Source of the DNA: Pyrodictiaceae archaeon
Lineage (GTDB): Archaea > Thermoproteota > Thermoprotei_A > Sulfolobales > Pyrodictiaceae
Direction of reading: 5' to 3'
NCBI GenBank assembly: GCA_027046265.1
Contig: JALTZF010000098.1
Location: 9,792-73,791 of the forward strand
DNA: 64,000 bases
How positions within the stretch are numbered: position 1 is the stretch's first letter; every line of letters begins with the position of its first letter. This document shows, piece by piece, positions 34,283 through 42,783 of this stretch. Position numbers and translations under genes: made by a program. Under the pieces are notes generated by a model that had not been told where the DNA came from, did not search any database, and was given only the letters and a program-made list of their open reading frames with translations.

Positions 34283-35548
34283 ATGGCTAAATTTGATGTT
34301 GATGAGATTGAGGCGCAGCGACAACGCCAGCCAGAGGTAAATATTGGTACTGCAGGCCACGTTGACCATGGAAAAACAACTCTTGTGCAAGCATTAACAG
34401 GTATTTGGACAGCTAGACATAGTGAGGAACTTAGACGTGGAATGACAATAAAGCTCGGATATGCTGAAGGCGAAATATGGTATTGCGAAGGGGTCGAAGA
34501 ACCAGACGCGTATCAGCCCTTCCCAGAGCACTGTCCCAAAGGAACAGTACCTAAGCTACTTAGGAGAGTATCTTACGTTGACGCTCCAGGCCACGAGATC
34601 CTCATGGCTACAATGTTGTCTGGCGCGGCACTCATGGATGGAGCACTCATGGTCATAGCAGCTAATGAGAAGTGTCCACAGCCACAGACCTACGAGCACT
34701 TAATGGCGTTAAACATAATTGGTGTTGATAAGATAGTGATAGTACAGAATAAAGTTGATGTTGTTGATCCTAATAGGGCTAGGGAGAGCTACAAGGAAAT
34801 AAAGACGTTTATAAAGGGCACTGTAGCAGAGAGGTCACCTATAATTCCTGTGAGTGCATTACACAAAGTTAACGTTGATGCCGTACTCATGGCTATGCAG
34901 CATATGATACCTACTCCTCAGCGTGACCCGGCAAAACCACCATTGATGTATGTGGCTAGGAGCTTTGACATAAATAAGCCTGGAACACCAGTTGAGAAAT
35001 TACAAGGAGGAGTCATTGGCGGGACATTGATTCAGGGAGCACTCCGTGTAGGGGATGAGATCGAGATAGCGCCTGGCGTACGTGTTGAGCAGAGGGGTAA
35101 AGTTGTCTATGAGCCTGTGATAACTGAGGTTACCAGCCTGCGGTTTGGAGATCTTGAAGTAGAAGAGGCAAAGCCTGGCGGCTTAGTTGCTATTGGTACA
35201 AAGCTTGATCCATCAATTACGAAAGCTGATAACCTTGTCGGGAACGTTGTGGGGAAGCCTGGGCACTTGCCACCAGTTCGGAGCACTTTAACTATTGAGT
35301 ATCAGTTACTTGAGAGAGTTATTGGTGTAAAAGAGTTTGTGAAGATACAGCCTATACGTCCAAGGGAGATAATAATGTTGACTGTGGGCACAGCAATAAC
35401 GCTTGGTATAGTCACAAAGGTGACTAAAGACATGCTTGAGATAGCGTTACGCCGCCCGGTAGCAGCATTCGATGGCGATAGGGTGGCTCTATCGAGACAA
35501 GTGCTTGGCAGATGGAGGCTTGTAGGGTGGGGTACTGTTAAGGCTTGA
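34283..35548 (+). CDS. eif2g: Translation initiation factor aIF2 subunit gamma
   Basis: 421 aa. The GTPase motifs are GTAGHVDHGKTTLVQALTG, DAPGHE and QNKVDVVD, and a zinc-knuckle-like segment (WYCEG...EHCPKG) lies after G1, in a partly eroded form. The subunit carries initiator Met-tRNA to the ribosome as part of the alpha-beta-gamma heterotrimer. A TATA-like GTATTTAG at about 34228 predicts a leader of some 25 nt. It heads the cluster leading to rpo7. Confidence 0.97.
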   Translation: MAKFDVDEIEAQRQRQPEVNIGTAGHVDHGKTTLVQALTGIWTARHSEELRRGMTIKLGYAEGEIWYCEGVEEPDAYQPFPEHCPKGTVPKLLRRVSYVDAPGHEILMATMLSGAALMDGALMVIAANEKCPQPQTYEHLMALNIIGVDKIVIVQNKVDVVDPNRARESYKEIKTFIKGTVAERSPIIPVSALHKVNVDAVLMAMQHMIPTPQRDPAKPPLMYVARSFDINKPGTPVEKLQGGVIGGTLIQGALRVGDEIEIAPGVRVEQRGKVVYEPVITEVTSLRFGDLEVEEAKPGGLVAIGTKLDPSITKADNLVGNVVGKPGHLPPVRSTLTIEYQLLERVIGVKEFVKIQPIRPREIIMLTVGTAITLGIVTKVTKDMLEIALRRPVAAFDGDRVALSRQVLGRWRLVGWGTVKA

Positions 35549-35937
35549 AAAGACGTGTTATTATTGATACAAGCATACTCCTTTTATTATATGAGGGTGT
35601 AAGAGTCTTTGATGATATAGAGGAAGTCCTCGAGACCTATCCCGAATGTGTTGTTCCTAGACATGTAATTAATGAACTGAAAAAGCTTACAAACTCTAAG
35701 AAAGTACATAAAAGAAAAGCTGCCCAACTGGCACTGGATGTTGTTCTAAGACTTTGCAGAGTAGTTGATGTTCAAGACGCGGAGAACACGGATGACGCCA
35801 TTATCAAGTTAGCACTAAGTGATGCTGATGCTATAGTTGTCACTGCAGATAACGAGCTTAGAAGAAGGTTGAGGGAGCTAGGTAAACCAAACATTTATTA
35901 TAGAAGGTCAAGGCATGGTCTTATGTTGGAGTTCTAA
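35545..35937 (+). CDS. PIN-domain (FCF1/Nob1-like) ribonuclease
   Basis: 130 aa single PIN domain: VIIDTSILLLLYEG, HVINELKKL, NTDDAIIKLAL and DAIVVTADNEL supply the four acidic residues. This gene type is conserved beside aIF2-gamma in archaea and is related to FCF1/UTP24 rather than to VapC toxins. A TTG start overlaps the aIF2-gamma stop by four bases. No antitoxin gene is adjacent. A role in rRNA processing is inferred from the family and operon. Confidence 0.85.
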   Translation: MKRRVIIDTSILLLLYEGVRVFDDIEEVLETYPECVVPRHVINELKKLTNSKKVHKRKAAQLALDVVLRLCRVVDVQDAENTDDAIIKLALSDADAIVVTADNELRRRLRELGKPNIYYRRSRHGLMLEF

Positions 35938-36041
35938 CCTGTACGTATTTGCCCATTGTAGAGTAATGCATGTTTCAATATTCAGAATTGTTATTAAGCT
36001 AATATAATTCCTAGGGGCTTGGTCTAAAGAGGGTGTTAGGT

Positions 36042-36605
36042 GTGTACAAGCTGTACAGGGTCAAGGATGTTGTTAGGATCCCGCCAGAACTCTTTGGTGT
36101 AGACTTGGAAGAGGCTGCTCTGCGCGTACTTGCAGACAGATATATAGGCTATGTTGACCCAGAAATGGGCATCATTGTTGCAGTTTTCAATGTGCAAGTG
36201 GAGAGAGAAGGACGTATACTGCCCGGGGATGGGGCAACCTACCATGACGCAACATACGAAGTACTAGCCTTTAAGCCTGGTGTACGTGAGGTTGTCGAAG
36301 GTATAATAGTTAATGCTGCCCGGTACGGCGCATGGGTTAATATAGGCCCTGTCGAAGGGCTAGTACATATAAGCCAAATGATGGATGAGCATGTAAGGTT
36401 TGACCCGCAACGCAGAGCATTCATTGGCGAGGACAGTGGAAGAATCATAGAGGTGGGCGATGCGGTAAGAGCGAGAGTGGTATCAGTCTCTATCCCACCA
36501 GTTGGAGGGAAGCCGCGTATACAACTAACTATGAGGCAGCCATACCTAGGAAAGCTTGAGTGGGTTGAAAAGCAGAGAGAAAAGGAAACTAAACAAGAGA
36601 GTTAA
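36042..36605 (+). CDS. rpo7: RNA polymerase subunit Rpo7 (RpoE')
   Basis: 187 aa. The family start YKLYRVKDVVRIPPELFG identifies Rpo7, the stalk subunit that pairs with Rpo4 and binds emerging RNA. The C-terminal half is an S1 domain (VEGIIVNAARYGAWVNIGPVEGLVHISQM). I use the GTG at 36042; the track's GTG at 36033 adds three residues. GAGGGTG upstream may serve as Shine-Dalgarno. Confidence 0.96.
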   Translation: MYKLYRVKDVVRIPPELFGVDLEEAALRVLADRYIGYVDPEMGIIVAVFNVQVEREGRILPGDGATYHDATYEVLAFKPGVREVVEGIIVNAARYGAWVNIGPVEGLVHISQMMDEHVRFDPQRRAFIGEDSGRIIEVGDAVRARVVSVSIPPVGGKPRIQLTMRQPYLGKLEWVEKQREKETKQES

Positions 36606-36641
36606 TTTCGTTTTCAGTATACTATGTAGGGTGAGCATTTT

Positions 36642-36851
36642 ATGGCCCGGAGAAGAGGATTGCCTTTTAAAGCTTGTAGGAGATGCAAGAGTTTAGTGCC
36701 AAAAGATGCTACACGATGCCCAGTATGTAATTCAACAGACTTAAGCGAGGACTGGGAGGGATTAATCGTCGTTCTTGACCCTGAAAAGTCTGAACTGGCT
36801 AAAAGACTTGGATTCATTAAGCCTGGACGCTACGCGCTGAGAGTTAGGTAG
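36642..36851 (+). CDS. spt4: Transcription elongation factor Spt4 (RpoE'')
   Basis: 69 aa zinc protein with CRRCKSLV...CPVCNSTDLSEDWEGLIVVLDPEKSELAKRLG. It pairs with Spt5 and increases RNA polymerase processivity. The location directly after rpo7 is the standard archaeal order. Confidence 0.96.
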   Translation: MARRRGLPFKACRRCKSLVPKDATRCPVCNSTDLSEDWEGLIVVLDPEKSELAKRLGFIKPGRYALRVR

Positions 36852-36869
36852 TTATATGTCCCTTCTTAT

Positions 36870-37439
36870 ATGGCGTGGGGTGTATCCGTGTTCTCATTTA
36901 GTAATTTGGGTAAACAAGTGAGCGCACTATGTATGCCTTCGGTTTTTCGTGCATTACTATCGTCAACGCCGTCTAACTCAATTCTTATTAGTAGTCTACA
37001 AGAGCTGAGCAAGTACAAATATAAGATATTAGTAAGCGTGGGCGATTATGTAACGTCATTATTGCTTAAGCACCTTAGTGCAAGACCAAACCTCATTATT
37101 ATCGACTGCAAAGTTATGCGTGCTAGTAACAGTAGCATATGCTCAAATATTGGATCCCTGCTCAGCGACTACCGTTTAATCAAAGTTAAAAACCCTCGTT
37201 CTAGGATTACCCGTGAAGCGCTAGACACTATACAAGGTTCTCTTTATAATCGCAATAAGACAGTGATAATAGTGGATGGTGAAGAGGACCTGCTTGCTCT
37301 TCCCTCAATACTATTTGCACCTATAGGAAGCATCGTGACCTATGGTTATCCACGTATTGCAACATTACTCGTCAGGGTTACACCTAGGTTAAAACAAGAA
37401 GTACGCGTTATCTTAGGTAAATTTGAAGAATGCCAATAG
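36870..37439 (+). CDS. GTP-dependent dephospho-CoA kinase (DUF359)
   Basis: 189 aa. The archaeal DPCK signatures are present: ILVSVGDYVTSLLLKH, LIIIDCKVMR, VKNPRSRITREAL and VDGEEDLLALPSIL. The enzyme makes CoA from dephospho-CoA using GTP and is unrelated to bacterial CoaE. This location between spt4 and rps24e is typical. An ATG at 36870 gives the full fold. Confidence 0.88.
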   Translation: MAWGVSVFSFSNLGKQVSALCMPSVFRALLSSTPSNSILISSLQELSKYKYKILVSVGDYVTSLLLKHLSARPNLIIIDCKVMRASNSSICSNIGSLLSDYRLIKVKNPRSRITREALDTIQGSLYNRNKTVIIVDGEEDLLALPSILFAPIGSIVTYGYPRIATLLVRVTPRLKQEVRVILGKFEECQ

Positions 37440-37520
37440 TTAGGTTTAGGTGGGCAACAGAGTTATTAGAAAGCATATTATTTTCTCTGGGTTCGCTAGG
37501 AGGCATAGGTGGGGGTAGAT

Positions 37521-37904
37521 ATGGCGCAAGCAAGTGCACAAGCAGACGTATTAGAACTATTAAGACCAAAGAATGCTAAAAGGCTTGATGTTGATATGGA
37601 GGGTTATGAATTCTACATAGTAAGAGACTGGTATAATCCATTAATAAAGCGTAGAGAGATAGATCTCGTAATACTGCACGTAGGCAAGTCGACTCCAGGC
37701 AGAATGCAGTTACGTTATAAGCTAGCCAGGGCACTAAATGTCGACATAAAGAGGCTCTTTATACGTAGTGTTAGAACAGAATATGGTGTTGGGAGAACAA
37801 AGGCTGAAGTGCATGTTTACGATGATGTTGAACGTGCCCATAAGTTTGAGCCAAAATACATTATTGAAAGGAACAAGATACCCGAAGAAGAGGAAGAAGA
37901 GTAA
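37521..37904 (+). CDS. rps24e: Ribosomal protein S24e (eS24)
   Basis: 127 aa. The core YNPLIKRREIDLVILHVGKSTPGR, then RYKLARAL and SVRTEYGVGRTKAEVHVYD, identifies eS24. It ends in an acidic EEEEEE tail. The ATG at 37521 has GGTGGGGG upstream; the track's GTG at 37509 is less likely. Confidence 0.96.
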   Translation: MAQASAQADVLELLRPKNAKRLDVDMEGYEFYIVRDWYNPLIKRREIDLVILHVGKSTPGRMQLRYKLARALNVDIKRLFIRSVRTEYGVGRTKAEVHVYDDVERAHKFEPKYIIERNKIPEEEEEE

Positions 37905-37959
37905 TCTCAACGAGTACGATTTAATCCCTTCACAAGCACCTATTATGGGGGTGTCAAGA

Positions 37960-38142
37960 ATGGCTGAAGGTAGAGAGTTAAAGCTCTATGTGCACAGACT
38001 CTACGAGTATGACTACAATACTGGTACCATAAGAAGAAAGAACAGAATATGTCCACGCTGTGGAAGCTTTATGGCGTACCACAAGTACCCAGTGCCGAGG
38101 TGGCATTGTGGTAAATGTGGACACACCGAGTTCGTACGGTAA
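37960..38142 (+). CDS. rps27ae: Ribosomal protein S27ae (eS31)
   Basis: 60 aa zinc-ribbon protein: MAEGRELKLYVHRLYEYDY, then ICPRCGSFMAYHKYPVPRWHCGKCGHTEFVR with two CxxC pairs. The track frame starts at 37768 inside rps24e, but the ATG at 37960 gives the normal protein. Adjacent to kae1 in the standard archaeal order. Confidence 0.95.
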   Translation: MAEGRELKLYVHRLYEYDYNTGTIRRKNRICPRCGSFMAYHKYPVPRWHCGKCGHTEFVR

Positions 38143-39199
38143 TCCACGTTTTCACCCCTCAAAACTTTATCCTAGCTTATCGTGGGATAGAGAAGTATAC
38201 GTCTTAGGTATTGAATCTACAGCGCACACTTTTGGAGTAGGTATAGCCTCTACAAAGAGACCATACATCCTGGTTAGTGCTAGAAGTACATACAAGCCTG
38301 AGAAAGGAGGCATACACCCTAGAGAGGCTGCTGAGCACCATGTAAAGATGGCGCCCATAGTGATTAGAGAAGCATTAAAGCATGCTGGACTAAGCATTAG
38401 AGACATCGATGCAGTAGCTGTAGCACTTGGACCAGGCTTAGGCCCAGCACTACGTGTTGGAGCTACAATAGCGCGGGGACTAGCCTCCTACTTCTCTAAG
38501 CCCCTAGTACCAGTCAATCACGCGGTTGCACATATAGAGATAGCGAGATTCTATACTGGGCAGCGGGACCCCCTTGTCTTGTATGTCTCGGGAGGCAACA
38601 CAATGGTCGCTGCATTTGCTAAGAAGCGCTACAGGGTGTTCGGTGAGACCATAGACATTGCGCTTGGGAATTTGCTTGACACATTTGCTAGAGAGGTTGG
38701 GCTGGCACCACCCTACATTGTTGAAGGCTTACATGTCGTAGATAGATGTGCTAGTGAAGCTGATGACCCCGTAGTCTTACCCTATACTGTAAAGGGTATG
38801 GATGTCTCCTATTCTGGCCTCTTAACAGCTGCTATAAGAGCTTGGAGAAGAAGCAAGGATAATAGGGATAAGGCTAGAATCTGTCTTGGGCTCAGAGAAT
38901 CAGCTTATGGAACTGCTGTAGAGGTAACCGAGAGAGGGTTAGCTCATACGCGTAAGCGTGAAGTCCTGCTCACTGGCGGCGTTGCTGCCAGCCCCGTACT
39001 ACAGGAAAAGCTTAGAGAGATGGCAAAGCTTCATGCTGCAATATTTGGTGTATCTCCGCTTCCCCTGGCAGGAGATAATGGAGCTATGATAGCGTGGGTG
39101 GGCCTCTTAAACTATCTTAGCAATATCATTATAGAGCCTATTAAGGCTATGGTGAAGCAAAGATGGAGACTGGACAACGTAGAAGTACCCTGGAGATAG
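38117..39199 (+). CDS. kae1: tRNA N6-threonylcarbamoyladenosine synthase Kae1
   Basis: KEOPS catalytic subunit making t6A37. ASKHA motifs are VLGIESTAHTFGVGIAS, the metal site NHAVAHIEIARF, VSGGNTMV and GDNGAMIAWVG. Family members begin one or two residues before VLGIEST, but no ATG, GTG or TTG exists in frame between the rps27ae stop and that motif. The nearest is the GTG at 38117, inside the rps27ae 3' end, which gives a 31-residue extension; the track's ATG is at 38060. The true start is uncertain. It overlaps bud32 by 37 bp. Confidence 0.93.
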   Translation: MDTPSSYGNPRFHPSKLYPSLSWDREVYVLGIESTAHTFGVGIASTKRPYILVSARSTYKPEKGGIHPREAAEHHVKMAPIVIREALKHAGLSIRDIDAVAVALGPGLGPALRVGATIARGLASYFSKPLVPVNHAVAHIEIARFYTGQRDPLVLYVSGGNTMVAAFAKKRYRVFGETIDIALGNLLDTFAREVGLAPPYIVEGLHVVDRCASEADDPVVLPYTVKGMDVSYSGLLTAAIRAWRRSKDNRDKARICLGLRESAYGTAVEVTERGLAHTRKREVLLTGGVAASPVLQEKLREMAKLHAAIFGVSPLPLAGDNGAMIAWVGLLNYLSNIIIEPIKAMVKQRWRLDNVEVPWR

Positions 39200-39849
39200 G
39201 CGTAGAGGGAGAGCCTGCGTACGTCGGTGCTGAAGCTATACTCTATGTTGTAGACTGGTTCGGGGTTAGAGCCATAGCTAAGTATAGACCCCCTAAGCCC
39301 TACAGACACAAAGTCATAGATGAGGATTTGCGCACAAGGAGAACGATAGTAGAGGCAAAAGCGCTGCATACAGCTCGCAGCATAGGTGTACCCGCTCCTG
39401 AACTATACTTTGTTGATCCTATCTCAAAGATAATAGTCATGGAATATATTGAGGGGGTAAAGCTAGCTGATATCATTGAATCTAACTTGCTTGAAGCACG
39501 AAAATACGCAAAAACTCTTGGAGTGTACACTGCACGCATGCATAGCAGCGAATTAGCTCATGGCGATCTCACGACAAGCAATGTATTAGTCACAAGTAAC
39601 AAGCAATTATTCATAATAGACTTTGGATTATCTAGCCTTAAAGCCTCTGAGCGCGATAAGGCTGTGGACTTGCACTTATTTATTAGGAGTCTAGAGTCTA
39701 CACATCCTGAGCACATTGAAGTCATGGTTGAAGCTTTCCTAGAAGGGTATTCTACTATACTAGGGCGAAGTGAAGCAGACAAGCTTATGAGGATTGTAAG
39801 GGAGATCAGGCTTATGGGTAGATACCATGAAGAGAGGAGAAGAAAGTAG
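39163..39849 (+). CDS. bud32: KEOPS kinase/ATPase Bud32
   Basis: 228 aa small RIO-like kinase (PRPK). Visible motifs are AIAKYRPPKPYRHK (ATP lysine), the HGDLTTSNVL catalytic loop and FIIDFGLSS (metal-binding Asp). It binds Kae1 and supports t6A formation through ATP hydrolysis. It is encoded separately from kae1, with overlapping frames, rather than fused as in some euryarchaea. It also overlaps the XTPase gene. Confidence 0.95.
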   Translation: METGQRRSTLEIGVEGEPAYVGAEAILYVVDWFGVRAIAKYRPPKPYRHKVIDEDLRTRRTIVEAKALHTARSIGVPAPELYFVDPISKIIVMEYIEGVKLADIIESNLLEARKYAKTLGVYTARMHSSELAHGDLTTSNVLVTSNKQLFIIDFGLSSLKASERDKAVDLHLFIRSLESTHPEHIEVMVEAFLEGYSTILGRSEADKLMRIVREIRLMGRYHEERRRK

Positions 39850-40405
39850 GGTCATTCTGTTCGCAACACAGAATATGAATAAAGTAGAGGAGCTACGCGC
39901 TGTACTTGAATCATGTGGGTATAGTGTTGAGCCCATTGATACCCCGAAGGTGGAGATCCAGAGTTCTAGTCTTGAGACCATAGCAGCTTATGCAGCCATA
40001 ATCGCGTACAACCACCTCGGTAAACCAGTAGTTGTTGAAGATGCCGGCTTGTTTATAGATGCTCTTAGGGGATTTCCAGGCCCATATAGTAGCTATGTGT
40101 ACAAAACCATTGGTGTTCAAGGCATACTACGTCTACTCGAGGGGGTCTCAGAGAGAACAGCCTACTTTAAGTCGGTAATCGCTTATGCTGGTCCATGGGG
40201 TGTTGAACTGTTTATAGGAGTAGTCCGAGGACGGATCGTAGAAGAGGCGAGAGGGAGTCAAGGTTTCGGGTTTGACCCCATCTTCGTTCCTGAGGGTTCA
40301 AATAAGACTTTTGCTGAGATGAGTATAGAAGAGAAAAATCGTTACTCGCATAGGGCCCGTGCAGCTTCTAAGTTCTGCGAATGGCTCACAGAGAGAACAC
40401 TGTAG
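39827..40405 (+). CDS. XTP/dITP pyrophosphatase (HAM1/RdgB)
   Basis: 192 aa. Signatures are LFATQNMNKVEELRAVL, VVEDAGLFIDALRGFPGPYS and GFGFDPIFVPEG with TFAEM. It hydrolyses non-canonical purine NTPs to NMP and pyrophosphate. The gene overlaps bud32 by 23 bp, so translational coupling is likely. It complements the DUF84 enzyme encoded at 21822-22406. Confidence 0.94.
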   Translation: MKRGEESRVILFATQNMNKVEELRAVLESCGYSVEPIDTPKVEIQSSSLETIAAYAAIIAYNHLGKPVVVEDAGLFIDALRGFPGPYSSYVYKTIGVQGILRLLEGVSERTAYFKSVIAYAGPWGVELFIGVVRGRIVEEARGSQGFGFDPIFVPEGSNKTFAEMSIEEKNRYSHRARAASKFCEWLTERTL

Positions 40406-40413
40406 CTTAAGAG

Positions 40414-40510
40414 TTTATAAGGAGGAGAAAACCAAGGGGAGGGTGGGGTTCAAGAGCCCCGGGAGTAGGGGCTCCCCGGGCTCCTGCTCGCCGGGAGAGG
40501 GGTGTGGTTT
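40414..40510 (+). promoter_or_regulatory. Promoter and structured leader of rps15
   Basis: TATA box TTTATAA at 40414-40420 predicts a transcript start near 40441. The leader is very GC-rich and forms the hairpin GAGCCCC-GGGAGTA-GGGGCTC (40454-40474), then CCCGG/CCGGG (40475-40495). AAACCA (40429-40434) could also close with TGGTTT (40505-40510) right before the ATG, but only if transcription starts earlier. This may control S15 translation; that is inference. Confidence 0.55.
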
Positions 40511-40990
40511 ATGGCTGGTAAGCGCAGAAAGAAGGGTAGATCGCATTCGACACGTCCGGCTAGTCCAACGGTGCCAAAGTGGATACCCTACGATCCAGAG
40601 GAGATAGAGGAAATCATAGTTGACCTCGCTAGAAAAGGTTATGGTCCAAGCATGATAGGAATTGTGCTGAGAGACCAGTTTGGCATACCTCTTGTAAAAC
40701 CAATACTTGGTAAGACCATAACACAAGTACTCAAGGAACGATGTATATCGATGGTTGTACCAGAAGACTTGTTTAGGTTAATAGAGAAAGCTGTGAATCT
40801 ACGGCGCCACCTCGAGGAGCACCCTAAGGACACACATGCAAAGAAAGGTCTTCTAGACCTTGAATCTAAAATTAGGAGAATAGCAGAATACTATAAGAAA
40901 ACAGGCGAGTTACCACCAGACTGGAGGTACAATCCAGAACAAGCTAAACTCATTGTGGCCGGCGGCTTGTACAGAGAGGGGCAATGCTGA
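40511..40990 (+). CDS. rps15: Ribosomal protein S15 (uS15)
   Basis: 159 aa. The archaeal N-terminal extension (HSTRPASPTVPKWIPYDPEEIEEI) is followed by the S15 core (LRDQFGIPLVKPILGKTITQVLKE, then LESKIRRIAEYYKKTGELPPDW). The ATG at 40511 gives MAGKRRKKGR; the track's GTG at 40502 adds three. It heads the S15-RecJ-like-Pcc1-S3ae arrangement conserved across archaea. Confidence 0.96.
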   Translation: MAGKRRKKGRSHSTRPASPTVPKWIPYDPEEIEEIIVDLARKGYGPSMIGIVLRDQFGIPLVKPILGKTITQVLKERCISMVVPEDLFRLIEKAVNLRRHLEEHPKDTHAKKGLLDLESKIRRIAEYYKKTGELPPDWRYNPEQAKLIVAGGLYREGQC

Positions 40991-41188
40991 TTACAAAGCC
41001 CCGACAAAGTAGTAAGAGATTTTGCGCCAATAGTTTTCCCAGATCTGATATCATTCTTCGATCTATCTATTTCGTAAAGACAAAGACAAATCTAGTGTAA
41101 CATGCCTTCCTATCCTTAAAGCCTGGATGCATCTCTAGAAGTACTTTTCACTCTCCCTATCGTGCATTTAAAGCACGGAGGGTATGTT

Positions 41189-42475
41189 TTGAGCCTCGAT
41201 GAGGCTTTTGCACGCGCTATAACTGAAAAGGAGGCAGCCTTGCTTAGGCCTGCAGCAACACAGATTAGTGCTGCAAGTAAGGAGTATGGCTTCTTTGAAG
41301 TCTATGTTTACCCTGCTCTTGACCCTATAATAGCCTCGTCAATATTATTGTATGTACTTAACAGGTTCAAGATACGTTATAGTGTGTACATAACACCCTT
41401 ACCGCCAAAGGATATTAGTGGCCCAGCAGTGCTCATAGGTTATCCTGCTTCTATAGCATACGAGGTTAACGTTAAGAGGACATCTGTGCTTGTGGGGTAT
41501 GGTGAGCCGCCAACCGGCATTACATCGTTAACTGTTACAGCCTCTAACGATGCAAGTGTGAGCGGACTCATGACAGGGCTTCTCTCGGAATTAACAGTTG
41601 TAGGTCCAGTAGCAGCCTATAGCTTGGTCGCGGGATTTTGGAAGGGGACTAACCGGGGTAAAAAAGGGGAGTTTACTGGTGTTGAGGCTGGCATAATAGA
41701 GGTCTTGAGCCTAGAGAACATTATTGAGGCATTGTTTTCTGTTAAACTTGTACAGTGGCTCTTTGAGCCAACAGAGCATGCTCTAGCATTCACGTGGTTA
41801 CCTTATCTGCCTGGACTCACTGAGGATGTGAGCGCTTCAAAGAAGTTCCTTGAAAGCGACCCGCGCTTAAGTGAACTTAAAGGCAAAACTGTTGAGGAGG
41901 CTTCAGAGGAGGCCATAGCTCTTCTTGGTGAGAAACTTTATGAGCTACTCAAGTCAGAAAGTAGGGTGCCAAGGAGGCCCACAGAAATCATCGGCATGAG
42001 CTACTATAGCCGTAGACTACCAGTTAGAGATCTCCGTGAAGCAGCTAGCGTGCTTGCATGCAGCGCATCAATAAAGGGGCTTGAGCCCCTATTAGGTTTT
42101 GGGCTAGCAGACAAGCTCGTATACTCTGCAGCTTACATGTCATTCCGCTCACAGCAAGCTAGGATACTATCTCAATACATAAAAAGACTGCTAGACGAAG
42201 AGAAGAGACCTACTCGCCGAGTTTCCGGAGTGGAGCTAACAGTGCTCCCCTACACAAATTGCATACTTTGCGCTGAGAAGGAGTTGAGAAGCCTTGGTGT
42301 AGTCAAGCCTGAGTCTCTGGCTGGCTTCCAGTATGACGAAGGGAAATATCTGGTTAGTATGGAGAGTCTAATAGAGCACATTGGTTATGAGAAGCTTGAA
42401 GAACTGATTAATAATAAATGCTTGGACTACGTGAACAATTATCCCTACGGTGTTCTAAATGAGGAGCAGTGCTGA
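41189..42475 (+). CDS. RecJ/Cdc45-like protein lacking metal ligands
   Basis: About 428 aa from a TTG at 41189, which has GGAGGG eight bases upstream; the track uses the GTG at 41162. The position between rps15 and pcc1-rps3ae is where Thermococcales encode the GINS-associated RecJ-like nuclease. The N-terminus keeps the fold pattern, but the HxDxDG motif reads YPALDPI and the next Asp motif reads VLIGYPAS. The DHH-type ligands are therefore mostly gone, as in Cdc45. I infer a replication (CMG) scaffold role. Identification rests on synteny and fold pattern rather than strong motifs. Confidence 0.65.
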   Translation: MSLDEAFARAITEKEAALLRPAATQISAASKEYGFFEVYVYPALDPIIASSILLYVLNRFKIRYSVYITPLPPKDISGPAVLIGYPASIAYEVNVKRTSVLVGYGEPPTGITSLTVTASNDASVSGLMTGLLSELTVVGPVAAYSLVAGFWKGTNRGKKGEFTGVEAGIIEVLSLENIIEALFSVKLVQWLFEPTEHALAFTWLPYLPGLTEDVSASKKFLESDPRLSELKGKTVEEASEEAIALLGEKLYELLKSESRVPRRPTEIIGMSYYSRRLPVRDLREAASVLACSASIKGLEPLLGFGLADKLVYSAAYMSFRSQQARILSQYIKRLLDEEKRPTRRVSGVELTVLPYTNCILCAEKELRSLGVVKPESLAGFQYDEGKYLVSMESLIEHIGYEKLEELINNKCLDYVNNYPYGVLNEEQC

Positions 42476-42779
42476 GAATCCACGTATATGGATTAATTTA
42501 AGGATACAAGGGCTAGAGAAGAAGCTAGCCCAAGCAGTCCTTGAAGCTCTTAAGCCCGACAACCTAGCAGCACCTGCATGGCTCAGAATAGAGGAAAGGA
42601 TTGAAGGAAGAGACCTTGTTGTCCATATTGAGACCACGGAGAACACACCTACACGGATTGGGGGTCTCAGGAATACTATTGATGAAATACTGTCATACAC
42701 TTATGCATTACTAAAGACTATAGAGGAGACTGCTAAGGCTTTAAAAGAGGCAGACACCGTGGATAATGTGCGGGAGTAG
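42459..42779 (+). CDS. pcc1: KEOPS subunit Pcc1
   Basis: 106 aa. The pattern of Pcc1/CTAG-like proteins is present: an amphipathic pair with LAQAVLEALKPDNLAAP, a VVHIETTENTPTRIGGLRNTIDEIL segment and a long C-terminal helix. Pcc1 dimerises and binds Kae1 in the t6A machinery. The ATG overlaps the end of the RecJ-like gene by 17 bp. Third KEOPS gene in the window; Cgi121 is not present here. Confidence 0.85.
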   Translation: MRSSAENPRIWINLRIQGLEKKLAQAVLEALKPDNLAAPAWLRIEERIEGRDLVVHIETTENTPTRIGGLRNTIDEILSYTYALLKTIEETAKALKEADTVDNVRE

Positions 42780-42783
42780 AGTA

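Noticed and set aside
40359-40607. 82-aa + strand ORF over the rps15 leader
   Set aside because: GC-rich leader read in frame; rps15 occupies the other frame.
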